DNA from: Tigriopus japonicus
Taxonomy: Eukaryota; Arthropoda; Copepoda; Harpacticoida; Harpacticidae
Assembly: GCA_010645155.1 (NCBI GenBank)
Contig: CM021314.1
Span: 1,340,406 to 1,404,405 of the forward strand
DNA length: 64,000 nucleotides
Direction: 5' to 3'
Shown here: piece after piece, positions 11,157 to 22,382 of the stretch
Position numbering within the stretch: position 1 is the first letter of the stretch
How the letters are laid out: the number at the start of each line of letters is the position of its first letter
Notes under the pieces: generated by a model
Seen by the model: the letters and a program-made list of their open reading frames with translations, nothing else
Databases searched by the model: none
What the model was told of the DNA's origin: nothing
Program-made: the position numbers and the translations under genes

Positions 11157-12065
11157 AAATTTCAAGCAATGACGTTTGACCCAATTGGGATGAATGTACC
11201 CACTTACATCAACAATCTTCTATTGCCCATTCCATTTGAGAGTTCAGTGAAGGATCTTGGAGTTATAATACAAAACAATGGCACATTCCATAAGCACATC
11301 CAATGCAAAGTGACCAAGGCGTACCAGATGTGCGGCTGGATTTACGGCACATTTAAAGCCAGAGACATTACCTTAATGTTAAAGAGGTATCATTTCACTG
11401 ATTGCTCTCGTTATGTTACACATAACGAGATGTGATAACATTATGTTAACATAATGTGATAACATATCACATTATGTTAACCCTTTATAAGTCAATAGCC
11501 CAAGCCCATTTGGAATACGCCTCACCTCTCTGGGTGCCGATTACGGCAGAAGATTTGAATAAAATTGAAGGAGTGCAACGAAGTTTCACGAAAGCAATCA
11601 GTGGAATGAACCTCTTGATTTATTGGGAGCGACTCAAATACCTTCGACTAAACAGTGTTCAACGATGCTACGAACGATATCAGATCTTCTATGTGTTAAA
11701 ATGCCTGCATGATTTGTGTCCTAACCAAGGGATAAGGTTTAGTCTGAGCGAAAAAAGAGGTATTACGTGTGATGTCAAATTTAAGTTCAACCCCTCGGAT
11801 AAACAACTAGTTAAAACTCTGAAATCATCGTCTGTAATGAACAGAGGTCCGATATTATACAATTTCTTACCTAGTTCTATCAGGCGATTTTACAGCTCAA
11901 ATGACCCGTTGTTAAGTTTTAAGCGAGATCTAGCTCGTTTCTTGTTAACTATTCCTGATTAACCTTACATTCAAGGTTGCCCTAGAGCGGCAAATTCTAA
12001 TAAATTGACTGACCAAATATTTTATCGTGTTGACGCAGAATGACTTACAGGGAAAACATTCCCTT
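11157..12065 (+). mobile_element. 5'-truncated CR1/Jockey-like LINE, RT C-terminal region
   Basis: Plus-strand frames 11169-11435 and 11456-11962 encode the region after the RT catalytic core in CR1/Jockey-type LINEs. Visible motifs are SSVKDLGVI, LYKSIAQAHLEYASPLW, IEGVQRSFTKAISGM, YWERLKYLRLNSVQRCYERY and FLLTIPD. The frame is interrupted at about 11400-11477 by a palindromic insertion. It ends at a TTACAGGGAA..TTCCCTTGTA hairpin followed by A-rich DNA. A relative lies at 33425-33945. Confidence 0.88.
11406..11477. repeat. Nested short palindromes inserted in the LINE
   Basis: CTCGTTATG..CATAACGAG forms one inverted repeat. GTGATAACATTATGTTAACA and its reversed copies form a second. The block falls between conserved LINE motifs and breaks the reading frame with a stop. 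Confidence 0.6.
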
Positions 12066-12310
12066 GTATCGGTTAAAAACCCGAGAACTAAGCTAGAAAA
12101 AAAACATCAAAAATAAAAAATGCAAAAAAGGGGAAAATGAAATGCAATGCTTGCTTATGAAATGTGCCTTACATTTGAAGTGAATATTTTCAATCAATCT
12201 TTAGCTCTATGAAGATTCAATCCGTATAACTTGCTCATTTCAAAATTTGATGAATACAATGTATTTTGGGTCTCTATTATTTTATCTATTATACCCTATT
12301 GGGAGGATTT

Positions 12311-12316
12311 TTTATT
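12311..12316 (-). promoter_or_regulatory. Possible polyadenylation signal of DEG/ENaC gene B
   Basis: AATAAA on the minus strand, 8 nt beyond the stop at 12324. It is close to the stop, and the surroundings are AT-rich, so the call is weak. Confidence 0.3.
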
Positions 12317-12323
12317 TTTACTT

Positions 12324-14749
12324 TTATTTTTGCCCTGCTATAGTCTTACAGAGCAAACGACATAAATAAATGAAGAAAACCAGAAGCTCCAGAAGAGACA
12401 ACAGAGATGCTCCAATCGCAAGTCCCAACCATCCTCCTATTCTGGCTGTATTTTCATTCATAAAGAAAGAGATAAAGAAGTCACATTAGTTTTTTCATCA
12501 AGTAAATTCACAATGGAACCTCTATCTTACACAGAAACACCCCAACACCATCCCGGTAAAAAAAGGTTGTCGAGTAATCCATGGAAGCGTAGAACAGTTC
12601 TAAGCCACTAAAGTCCCTGAAAAATCAAATTCAATCTCGTCAAGAAATAATAAGACAAGACCGTCCCCTTGAACATACTCAGCCAAAAGAACATCATTCG
12701 ATGGGTATGATCGACTTAAAGCCTTGCTCAAGATATCAAAGTTGCCTTTTCCAGTGATGATGAACTTTTCAATTCCTGTTTCGATGCACTTTGAAGGACA
12801 AATTAGTCCTCCGATGTTTTGAGCAGAGTTAGCGTTCGCAACCAACGATTGGAAAGATGAATTTCCTGCCGATCCACGAAAAGCTGGAGCTACTTCGAGT
12901 ATATCAAGAGGCTCGCATGGCCTCTGGTTACCACCTAAAAAGTGACCATGAGACTTTAGTTCGATAGCAGTATTGTTTTGGTTCATTCATTGTGTGATTT
13001 GATTTTTTGCACTTTTTTCATCTGAAGGCAATTACGTACAGTGAAATTTGAAAGAAAATCTGACTTTAGGTGCAACATATTTTTTTATACACGTTTTAAC
13101 AAATATCAAAGAATTGATTGGATCTTGAAGTTTTTAATGCACCACAAATATTTAATCTTAACTCTCCACCAGCCACAGCCATGTCAAGAACGTAAAAATG
13201 CCACAGAACTCACTTTTAGGATAGCCATCCAAATAGTTAAGAGAACAACCCTTCGGTTGGTTGATTCCAAGAGTGTTGGCGCAATTAATCTTGGTGTATG
13301 GCATTTTGAACAAGTCTTCAAATATCTCGTTGTTTTTAACGCAAACATCCTTCGGTTTGGCAAAAATATGTTCTGATAGCTTAGTACGATCCATCTGCAA
13401 AAAAATAGAAATGTGCTCACCAAATTATACAATAACCAATCTTTAAAAAGTACACTCATAAGATTGATAAGACCCACTTGGGATCAGTGCCTTCAGAGAA
13501 TATTGAGAAAAAGGGAAGCCAACGGAAAGATGCAAAATCTTATTTTCCATACACGTACATTCAACAAAATTATCATACTTCCAAGTTTTATTCATGATCT
13601 GCAATTAAGTCTTGCGTTTTCTTTCAACTTTTGCGCTTTTCGGAGGCTTTTCTTTTTCCGCTCAAATCCTGTTGATTAACGAAAAAACTATCCTACGAAT
13701 AATTACCACAAATGGTAACATCTCTATGCTCATTGTTTGTCCCAGGGACAATTTCAAGGGGTCAACCCTTATAGCTCCTGAAGGATGATTATGGAGGGGT
13801 AGATTGAAAAAAGGCGGCAATCTCTCCACAGCATTGGTTTGATGAAATTCAAAGTCCAGTTCTTAAAAGAAAAAGAGCAATGGAAAAAGATTGAACGATT
13901 AAATGCATGAGTGTGTCATACCTAACGATTTGGATCGCCTGATGTTGGTCCAAATTTTGATTGAAGTGGTTCGATATACCACTCTCATGGGGAAGTTCCA
14001 CTTGGAGGTCCAACAAATTCCAGCATTTGGAGAGAAGAACGGCTCGTTCTCAAAAATCGTGGAACAGTTGTCCGACAAATTTTCTGGATTTGGAGTCTCA
14101 CATAATACAAGGAAGTCATTCATGCTAGAAACAGACAAGTGCGTGTTATTCAGTCCAATTGAATAACAAACCATTAACAAATTACTCAATGGCGATGGCT
14201 CGAACTAAACCTGGAAAATTCAAACCAGTTTCGTTTAACTTCTCGCGAAGTTCTACCTCAGCTTGGACCAATTTGCCTTGCAATTCTCTATTTTTGGATG
14301 CAGTCCTGGCTGAATTAGGATTGATCCCCAGAACCATGTAGTTTGCTAATAAATTGGACACATTCAATTCTGAAATGAAAAGTTCCCTTTAGTTGATGCA
14401 TAGGTCAGACACAGAAAAACATATTCTTGGAAAACTCACTGTTCATTTTGTCTAAACTGAAATAGTTTGGATGACAAATTGTCACGTTGGGAATTGCCAC
14501 AACATCTGCGGTTTGATATTCAACGGTACTTTTGATGGTCAAGTCATTAAAAAACGATATAGCTTCTTTGACCAAAAACGTGGGCAAGAGAAAGGAGCAC
14601 AACATAACTGAGAAGAAACAGACATTTTGAATCCTTTCATTACTTATAAATGGAAACCAATTCAAGCCGTGAATGGTTCCATTTTCGATGTAAAGTGTGG
14701 CAGCTCGATTTAACGTAGATTCCAAGGAACTCTTCGATTTGGATCCCAT
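12324..14749 (-). CDS. DEG/ENaC (pickpocket-like) sodium channel, gene B
   Basis: Eight GT-AG exons on the minus strand: 14749-14440, 14369-14186, 14124-13922, 13861-13707, 13394-13214, 12934-12679, 12616-12531, 12445-12324, giving about 498 aa. Exons 3, 4, 5, 7 and 8 have exactly the lengths of those in gene A (203, 155, 181, 86, 122 nt), and all intron phases agree. Motifs: GTIHGLN before TM1, IPNVTICHPNYFS after it, AGICWTSKWN, a Cys-rich segment (RPCEPLD...ICPSKC), and pore/TM2 GGWLGLAIGASLLSLLE with the GAS filter. It is likely a trimer-forming cation channel of the plasma membrane and a tandem duplicate of gene A. The ATG was chosen because it aligns with the first Met of gene A. Most introns are only 61-70 bp; introns 4 (312 bp) and 5 (279 bp) are the exceptions. 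Confidence 0.9.
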
Positions 14750-16104
14750 TTTGTAATGAAATGCTCGAATCAAGTTTAGAAACGCAATGGGAACAAAAAG
14801 AACGCCCAAACACTCAAGTAATTAAATTGTTTGTTTTAACATGTGTGGATTGTGTAACCAAAAAAATTGCTCACTATGCTCCCAATTAAATAGGTTCAAG
14901 TAATCAGAACGCAAAGACTACTTGCGTTAACAATGAGCTAAAGTTCCGTTTGAGCAAAATTTTCTCATTAGTCAGTCCTGACTCCGCCTTTCTTTATTTA
15001 CGTTCCACACATATGTAATTGGGAACATTGCCTATATGCAGGATCAAGCACGGAACAAATAGCCTTGAGTCAGAAATGTGGGGTTTTAAGGGGCAGGTTA
15101 TTTGGAAAATTATTAAAGAGACGACTATGATGTAAACTACTGAAAGGCGTTGTTTTGTTCCTGAAGACACCATAGAGGTCTATAGAGTGGAGATACTAGA
15201 GCAGGCCGGTCGTGAAATTTCATTGTGGGTAGCGAGGGCCGTTTATCATCAACGACTAGTTGAAACTTGCCCAAACAAACGTATTCGTAGAAGGTAAATT
15301 TTTGAAAAACTTGTAGTTTTCGGCAGGTGGCCTCCTGCTTACGGTTTGCTTCTCCCAAATTATACTAAGGTGCTCAATGAAGATGATAATTTGATTCCCA
15401 GGCATTAGTTCACGCAATTGTAGGATTTGGCAGTGAAAATACGTCTTGCGCACTTTTATTTGTACTATGATCTTCCACTTGTTTGGGCCAGTATTTTACG
15501 ATATTCTTCGGAAATATTTGCCTTTTCACGCAACATCTGGCCAGTTTCAGCATTAAGCAAGGCAGACAAAATGACGAGCATCGCCTCTCTATACTTCTCT
15601 AAGGAAGACACCAGAATGCAAATGTTTGATCTATGGGTTTCGTGTAAACAATGACTTCGAGCGAAAGTTGTTGCCTTCCATCAGTGACAAATTACATTTA
15701 CTTGTAATGGTTCGTTCTAACATTCGTATTTAGATTGTTCAAAGACGGACTTGGATATTTTTTATTTTCAGGACGTTCCAAATACGGGTTTCCTTTAAAC
15801 TCTCCAGAAAACTTAGATTACCAATTTTTCACATTCTTGTCTTTTTTCTTGAAACTTTTTATTTTCCCTTGAAAATTGAAAGTATGTTCTGTCAGTTTTA
15901 TACTGAAGTATATCGGAGAAAAGATTTGCTAACTTTGATAAGCAAGAACGACTGCTTCAGTAACCAGGAATATAACTTTATCTATTAAAAAACCCTCACA
16001 AATGTGAGGTTTTTGGAGTGGCACATTTATGGCCAATTCTGAAAAGCCAATTAGCCAACAATATGTTGGCTAATGTTCACATAGTCTTGTTAAAAAATGT
16101 TGGG
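14750..16104. other. Intergenic; possible decayed third channel fragment
   Basis: Minus-strand reading near 15620-15480 gives a string (LREKANISEEYRKILAQ) resembling exon 2 of genes A/B (..NYRKLLAN..), with stops soon after. It may be a decayed third paralogue, but the match is short. A small hairpin (CCTCACAAATGTGAGG) lies at about 15993-16008. Nothing else is supported. Confidence 0.3.
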
Positions 16105-16195
16105 ATGTTCAAGCACCCCCTCTCAGGAGGATAAAACTGAAATTTTGCCGCACATCTAAGTTTTTGATGTGGAAGACAGAGGGGTGAAATACACT
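16105..16195 (+). repeat. Coding-like fragment, copy 1 (broken)
   Basis: It shares TCAGGAGGATAAAACTGAAA and TTTTTGATGTGGAAGACA with 18836-18930. In the matching frame it reads SQEDKTEIL, then a stop, then VFDVED, so it is a broken copy. Together with copy 2 it brackets the BLOC1S3-like gene in direct orientation. Confidence 0.6.
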
Positions 16196-16242
16196 ACTTA
16201 TTCGCCAAAATTTTGATGAGCACATTTCTTTTGTCATGAGTA

Positions 16243-16352
16243 AGTACAACTTTGGGAATGAAAAAGTGCAACTTTTGTCATAAATAAGTGAAATTTTGGC
16301 ACTGAAAAATTGAAACTTTGGAATTGAGAAACTGCAACTTTAGATATGAAAA
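16243..16352. repeat. 22-bp minisatellite, about five units
   Basis: Five diverged 22-bp units in a row follow the pattern AGTGMAACTTTKGnnnTGAAAA. A possible partial sixth unit lies just upstream. Confidence 0.7.
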
Positions 16353-16992
16353 AACTGAAAAACTGCAAGGTAGTTAGAAAAAATGGCAAAACTGTATAAA
16401 ATTTGGTGTCCTTACATTGTTTTCTACAATTTACTACATTTTTCATGTCCATCTTTAAATATGTTGAATCAGAGAGGGCAAACGCCGTAGAAGCCTAACT
16501 ACTTTCCATAACCAACAAATGATAATTGCTCATGAATTGCTTTGTAAGCTATTTCAACTTGATTTAGATGGCAGAACTAACTGCTATCAGCTGTTTTATG
16601 TTATTGCTCTGCAAATTTCATTTCCGATCAATATAAAATGTAGAAAAGTAGAAAATTGAGAAGATTTTTCAAATGGGGAAACTCGAATTTCTAATTGTTG
16701 AAAAAAAGTTAGAAAAAGACATGGAAAAGGTACATTGTGAAAATTAAGTGAAAGTCAAAAGAGATAAGAAAAAATGGCCATAAAAACTCAATATATAAAA
16801 TGCTAGATTAGTTCACAGCGTGGTAATTTCGACAGCAATCCATGCCTTAGAATCTGTTTTTGTTCAAAACTTCTATCGAAATGGTTTTCCTCGGAAAGTG
16901 ACCCAAAAAATTCTCTCAACTTCACCACTGCAGTCATGTTCAGCTGATATTTCCTAACATTCACATCCTAAAACCTTATTTTACCCCCTATA

Positions 16993-17547
16993 ATGATAGT
17001 GTCAGGAGAAGCATCCGAATCTGAAGACGAAATCACTCCAACTCCTTCCACGAGCTCTTCATTCCGACCCGTTCCTCTCCGTTCCACAAGTTCCACATCA
17101 CTCAAAGGCGTTTCGCCTAGTCCATCTTTTTCCTCGACCAATGGAGGAGGTGCCCGTGATTCACGCCATCCTAGCTTGTCCCACTCGTGGAATCTCACCA
17201 TGTCTTCGGTTTCCAAAGCCGTGGGAAAACTGGGAGAGAGTCTTTCTCGCCAAACTACTGTAGATAATCCGCCCTATTCCAATTATTCGGGCAAGAGCTT
17301 GTTGCATCAAAAGTTACATGAAAAAAATGGCTCCATGAAGAAGAGTATTGATGGTTTCGTAGAGGAAACGATAGCTCGCGTACCCAAGGAGCTAGAAAAT
17401 ATTCTGGCTTCATATGGCAAAACTCAGTTGTATTTCCAAGAGGTGGTCATCTCCATGCAACAAGCCAATCATTACACGGCTGAGGCTTTGGAGTCAATGG
17501 ACGATCTCATTGAGATCGGTGAATCCATACGCTTCCCGGAGAACTGA
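16993..17547 (+). CDS. BLOC-1 subunit 3-like protein
   Basis: Single-exon ORF of 184 aa. The N-terminus MIVSGEASESEDE matches the conserved GEA(S/T)E(T/S)D motif of BLOC1S3. It is followed by a Ser/Pro-rich low-complexity stretch (residues about 15-65). A predicted helical/coiled-coil C-terminal half begins near SLLHQKLHEKN (about 102-112) and ends near residue 180, like the family. BLOC1S3 is a subunit of BLOC-1, which acts on endosomes in biogenesis of lysosome-related organelles. The start is the first ATG and coincides with the conserved motif. Intronless genes are unusual among its neighbours. Similarity outside the motif is weak by eye, so another BLOC-1-type coiled-coil protein remains possible. 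Confidence 0.7.
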   Translation: MIVSGEASESEDEITPTPSTSSSFRPVPLRSTSSTSLKGVSPSPSFSSTNGGGARDSRHPSLSHSWNLTMSSVSKAVGKLGESLSRQTTVDNPPYSNYSGKSLLHQKLHEKNGSMKKSIDGFVEETIARVPKELENILASYGKTQLYFQEVVISMQQANHYTAEALESMDDLIEIGESIRFPEN

Positions 17548-17709
17548 CAGGAACAAACTAAGGAGAACGAGTCATCTGCATAGAAACCATAAAAGTACAT
17601 AGTGTGTCATTCTGTATTGCTGATCCAAGGAAAAGGATTGCATGTAAAAGTTTTTAAAACCAGTTATTGAGAAAAAGCTTAGATTCGTAAATACACGGTC
17701 TATTTTTAT

Positions 17710-17848
17710 CAGGGTTGGTCGGGGGGACAACTTTTTCGATTTATCCTCTTTTTCCAGGTTCTTGAGTTAAATGTGAGAAACAAGATAAATGCGGGGGGAT
17801 AAACGGGACACTTTTTTGGATGGGACCATCCCCCCCCGACCAACCCTG
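17710..17848. mobile_element. Non-autonomous hAT MITE with 17-bp TIRs
   Basis: A 139-bp element with perfect 17-bp terminal inverted repeats (CAGGGTTGGTCGGGGGG at 17710-17726, complement at 17832-17848). It is flanked by the identical 8-bp duplication ATTTTTAT (17702-17709 and 17849-17856). CAG-type ends with 8-bp duplications are the hAT signature. There is no coding capacity. Confidence 0.88.
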
Positions 17849-18787
17849 ATTTTTATCGTTGAAACAGGGTGATTTTCATTTTTAGCTGTCCGAAGGCTAT
17901 CCGTGTAGCGAAAATATTCTATTTAAGAGCGAAAACTGAAATCTACGCCTAAAAATATGAGAAATCCTTTTATTTGTTGCAACATATGGGCTAATGTAAT
18001 CCTGAGAAAACAAATGATTTTGTTTGAGATTGATTTATTTTCGAACAAACAAAAAAATTTTAAAATACCTCATGAATAGCTTCATTTCTCGGGCACGATA
18101 TTTTGATCTGAAAAAATATATTCAAATCAATATATTTTGGTGCACGCCGACGCGCTCTATTTGCTGCCATTGAAAATTGTGTCAGGCCCTCTTTTTAGTT
18201 TACATCTCTCTGCCCATCACGAACAATGCCGGGTTAAACCTGTTCTGGTGGTAAGGGGCATCCCAAACCAAATTGCGAAATGAAAAAGTTGCGTAATTAA
18301 GTGGCCGTTTATGTTTTTGCTTTCCTAGCTTCAATGCATTATATTTCATGGATTTTGCATTGAGAGCACTCATTCAGCTTATCTGAAGGTATCAGATATC
18401 TCCTCTAGTTCTGTGATGAAAGGCAAACAAGTTTAAGTTAATTTGGAGATCAAAACCCTTCATGAAAAGTGTTTACGATTTTGATTAGTACAATAAGATT
18501 TGCCAAGGTGACCAATTTTTGTATGATTGCTACTTGTTTCAAGTTTTTCAAGTTTTCCCACTTATCCAATGACATAGTATTATTTTTTTCAAACACAGAT
18601 GCTTCATTCTTTTGAACAAATTTGCTACACGTCGAGGACAATGTTTGCATGATGTTGATGAAAATTTCTAAAGTGAATAAAAAAATCAACCTCAAATCCC
18701 ACTTTCTTTCCTGAAAATCTCCCAAACATGTTTGATTTCTTCCATGAAAAACTTTTTATTTCCTTGGGTTGAGGATTCCTCGCGTAA

Positions 18788-19001
18788 TGTTCTAATTGTT
18801 CAGATTCCTAGTTTTTGACAAAAGTTCACATGAATCGGGTTATTCGAGCACCACATCTCAGGAGGATAAAACTGAAATCCTGCATCGCATTCCAGTTTTT
18901 GATGTGGAAGACAATGTGTCGAAAAATGAAAAGCTAGAATATTGTGCGCATTCTGGCAAAGCTGAAAATTTTGGGAAAAGAACAGTTTTGCTTCTTTTTT
19001 G
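18788..19001 (+). other. Coding-like fragment, copy 2
   Basis: An open frame follows a good acceptor-like site (AATTGTTCAG at about 18793-18802) and reads through SGYSSTTSQEDKTEIL and VFDVEDNVSKNEK to a TGA near 19001. Its central ~90 bp are shared with the broken copy at 16105-16195. It looks like a terminal cytoplasmic-tail exon, but I cannot name the protein or find its partner exons. Confidence 0.35.
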
Positions 19002-19419
19002 ATTGGTATTGATTTCAGACCATCAAATGCTGGTAGTATTTATACTATTATATAGGTTATCCCTGTATAAATGAATACAAGCAGATTTATTGTGCCTATC
19101 AATGAGAAACTTTAATGCTTTGCATTAAAATTGGGACTATTTCAAATGTCTCTTTTGCTCGGCTTTTAAGGTAGAAACTCTCCTTGTAGCATGCACCCAC
19201 ATTCCTGTTTAGGCGGAACTCTGAATAGTGTGATCAAAATTTCTTTAAATAAAACATACATCAGATATTTATAACTTTGGGCTAACAAATCGAAACTCTA
19301 TCTCGATCATACCTTCGTGAATGTTGCTGCTGAATTTCATTTATGAACCCAAAAATTTACCGTCACTGTGTACAAGTTGGATATGGTTTGACTGAAATCT
19401 TGTCTTCTAAGGGCAAAAA

Positions 19420-19500
19420 GCACCAATTCAAAAATCAAATCATATAGCACTAATTCAAACATCAAATCAAATAGAGCCGATTCAAACGAAAGATGAAACA
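19420..19500. repeat. 27-bp minisatellite, three units
   Basis: Units start at 19420, 19447 and 19474 (GCACYAATTCAAACATCAAA-like). The period is a multiple of three, so a minus-strand frame shows a 9-residue repeat (LMFELVLYD/LIFELVLFA). I do not regard that frame as a gene. Confidence 0.6.
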
Positions 19501-20317
19501 AGATGGTCTCTTTCCAAATATTAGACAAATCAAACGTAAAAATCCAAAGAAGCAAATATTTATAACTGGTTTATGTAAACAGTACGTTTAGCATCTTGGA
19601 TAAATGACGAAGAAATTTAGCTTTGCCAAAAAAAACGATTATTTTCATCTAATTTATCTAACGTGTTCTTTTCTGGGATATGTTCCAGAACTTTGAATCT
19701 GAAGAATGTTTCAAAAATGGCCTTTAAGCTTCAAAATTTTCTGATTTTTTTTTTGTTAATAATAGAAAGATGACTGACTAACTAACTCTCTTGAGAATAT
19801 CAGTTATTTACTTGGTTAATGAGCTACAAACTGAAATCGCCTTGTAGTTGGTCTGACCAAATAAGTTTTGCAAATTTGAGTTTCAAGAAGCTTGAGCCTC
19901 CGTGTTGGAAAATCTTGCAGAACTGGTCTCTTCTTTCCATCAAGATGACTGCAATCTTTGTCATCATTTCATTTCGGAGTGAGTTTACTTCGTTTTTCAT
20001 AAACATCAACAAATTCGCTCATGGGCAAGAAACTCTGTGGCCAACCCCTTTCTTAACTCTACGTTATATGAAACTCTTTCACGATTGATTAAATCTCAAC
20101 CACTTCAGAGAAAAATACAGTCTCATTTCACAAACATTTGACCGTTGACAACGATGGAGACCTTTTATCGGTTCATCAAATCAGTCCGAATCCTGTTTAA
20201 CCTGAATTTCTGGAGGTGTGCGTCGAGTTAGAACAGAGCGCGAGACCTCGAAGCCCAGTTAAAAGTTAGACAGTCCATCTTCCGCTCTTGAGTGAAACTG
20301 TTTTTTAAATCTTCAGC

Positions 20318-22382
20318 ATGTCTGAGAAATTGAAGGTATGCAGACTTTATTTAAAAATTCAAAACATGGCGAACAAGGTCTCTTTTTCATTTTTTGTAGT
20401 ATCAAAGTGGGTTTGGAAACGAATTTGCAAGTGAGGATCCTCGTTGTCCTGATGCTCTACCAGAAGGTCAAAATAATCCACAAAAGTGCAAATATGGCTT
20501 ATACGCTGAGCAGTTGTCTGGATCCGCTTTCACGGGTATCATATTTCCAAAGTCTAACTCTGATGCGCCACTGACTACAATTTGCTTAAAACCACATATT
20601 TCCCGTTTGAATAATAGTGCCGAGGAGTCACAACGTTCGAACATGGTTTTACCGTATCCGACCAGCCGTTCATCATACCCCATTTGAACCTATGGAGTCA
20701 GGGTTCCTCAACAACAAATGGGATGAGCAACATCCCAACCCTAATCAGGTGAGACACTTGGTCTACAACAAGGACCAATTATTACTATTTATGTGGTTGG
20801 TGAATGTTTGTAGTTGAGGTGGAAACCCTTTGATATCCCAAGCCGTGAAACCGACTTTGTTCAAGGCTTACATACCGTAGCTGGAGCTGGGGATCCCAGA
20901 ACTCGACATGGAGTGGCTATTCATATTTATGCTTGCAACACCTCCATGAAAGACACTTGTAAGGAATGGTTCTGGTAATTTGATTGGAGAATTGTCTTAA
21001 CTTGATTTCGCTTTTAAAGGTTTCTGCAATGCTGATGGCGATTTCTTGATTGTTCCCCAAAAAGGAACGTTGAAAATAACTACCGAGTTTGGCAAAATGG
21101 AAGTGAATCCCAATGAGATTTGCGTGATCCAATCTGGAATGCGATTTGCGGTTGAAGTCGAAGGGCCATCTCGAGGCTATATTTGTGAGGTTTTCGATGG
21201 CCATTTTGAGCTCCCAAACTTGGGGCCCATTGGTGATTACAATGATAAATCCATTGGTAGGACGAGGAGGGTAAAATTATAATGTTTTTCAGGTGCTAAT
21301 GGATTGGCGAATCCAAGAGATTTCCAAACCCCCGTTGCTTGGTTCGAAGACCGTGACGTCACAAATTATAAAGTGATCAACAAGTATCAGGGTTGCCTTT
21401 TTGTGGCACAGCAAGACCATTCTCCATTTGACGTGGTGGCTTGGCATGGAAACTATGTTCCATACAAATACAATCTGGAACATTTCTGCGTCATCAACTC
21501 TGTTTCATTCGATCATTGTGTAAGTTATCACCGCCGATCGTATGTATGCACACTCATTGACCAAGAATTATTCGGTGCAGAGTGAGACAGTCACGCAAAC
21601 AGGTTTTGTCTCCTTGGAGGATTGGCTTTATGATCAAATTTAGGGATTCTTTTTAAAATAGGGCATCGCAATAGCCTTCAAGCATGAAATTATGTTTTAT
21701 GAAGACACACATCCCGCTGAGTCATTCTTTCTCTTTATAATTAGGATCCAAGCATCTTCACCGTCTTAACCTGCCCTTCGACCAAACCTGGCGTCGCCAT
21801 TTTGGACTTTGTCATCTTTCCGCCTAGATGGTCGGTTGCGGAACATACGTTTCGACCTCCGTATTATCATAGTAAGTTAAAGTTAAGGAAAACACTTTCT
21901 ACAGATTGTAGAATTTGTTGAGAAAAGGGACCAATTTCAACTTCTAATGAATCAAACCACAGGGAACTGCATGAGCGAATTCATGGGGTTGATCTTGGGT
22001 CAGTATGAGGCAAAGGAGGAAGGTTTTGCACCAGGAGGCGCCACTCTCCATTCTATGATGACCCCTCATGGACCTGATGCTCAATGTTTTGACCATTGGA
22101 GCAATAAAGAACTCACTGCCCACAGAGTGGCTGATGGAACTCAAGTAAGATTTATTTCTTAGATTATGCATTAGCAGTTTGTTGGGAAGTCCGGAATTTC
22201 AAAACACCGAAAGGTAAATAATGAGTACATTAATCTTAATTTGGTTTTAGGCCTTCATGTTTGAAACGTCACTAGGATTGGCCATCACGAAATGGGCCGA
22301 GGAGGTCTCCCAAAAGTTGGATAAGAAATATTACGAATGCTGGCAAGGCCTCAAAAAGAATTTCGATGCTACTAAGAAATAA
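20318..22382 (+). CDS. HGD: Homogentisate 1,2-dioxygenase
   Basis: Nine GT-AG exons: 20318-20335, 20400-20535, 20618-20748, 20814-20958, 21020-21232, 21293-21519, 21745-21871, 21963-22144, 22251-22382. They join in frame to 436 aa, against 445 in human. The enzyme opens the ring of homogentisate to maleylacetoacetate in the cytosol, the third step of phenylalanine/tyrosine breakdown. The start reads [17 protein letters not shown]. Conserved blocks include [28 protein letters not shown] and GLANPRDF. The Fe(II) ligands are visible as His and Glu in YYHRNCMSEF and His in MTPHGPDA. Most introns are 60-110 bp; introns 6 and 7 hold 225 and 91 bp. The first exon encodes only six residues. The gene looks intact. 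Confidence 0.97.

Larger units (their letters stand above)
17857..20317. other. Intergenic between BLOC1S3-like gene and HGD
   Basis: AT-rich. It contains coding-like copy 2 (18788-19001) and a 27-bp minisatellite (19420-19500). Small minus-strand frames (18725-18450, 20012-19824) are not recognised. The last ~120 bp should hold the HGD promoter and 5' UTR. Confidence 0.5.

Noticed and set aside
15360..15640. Third DEG/ENaC gene
   Set aside because: Only one short resemblance to exon 2 with stops around it; other exons not found, so listed only as a possible decayed fragment.
16234..16452. Minus-strand 72-codon ORF
   Set aside because: Covers the 22-bp minisatellite; the period is not a multiple of three and no protein repeat is maintained.
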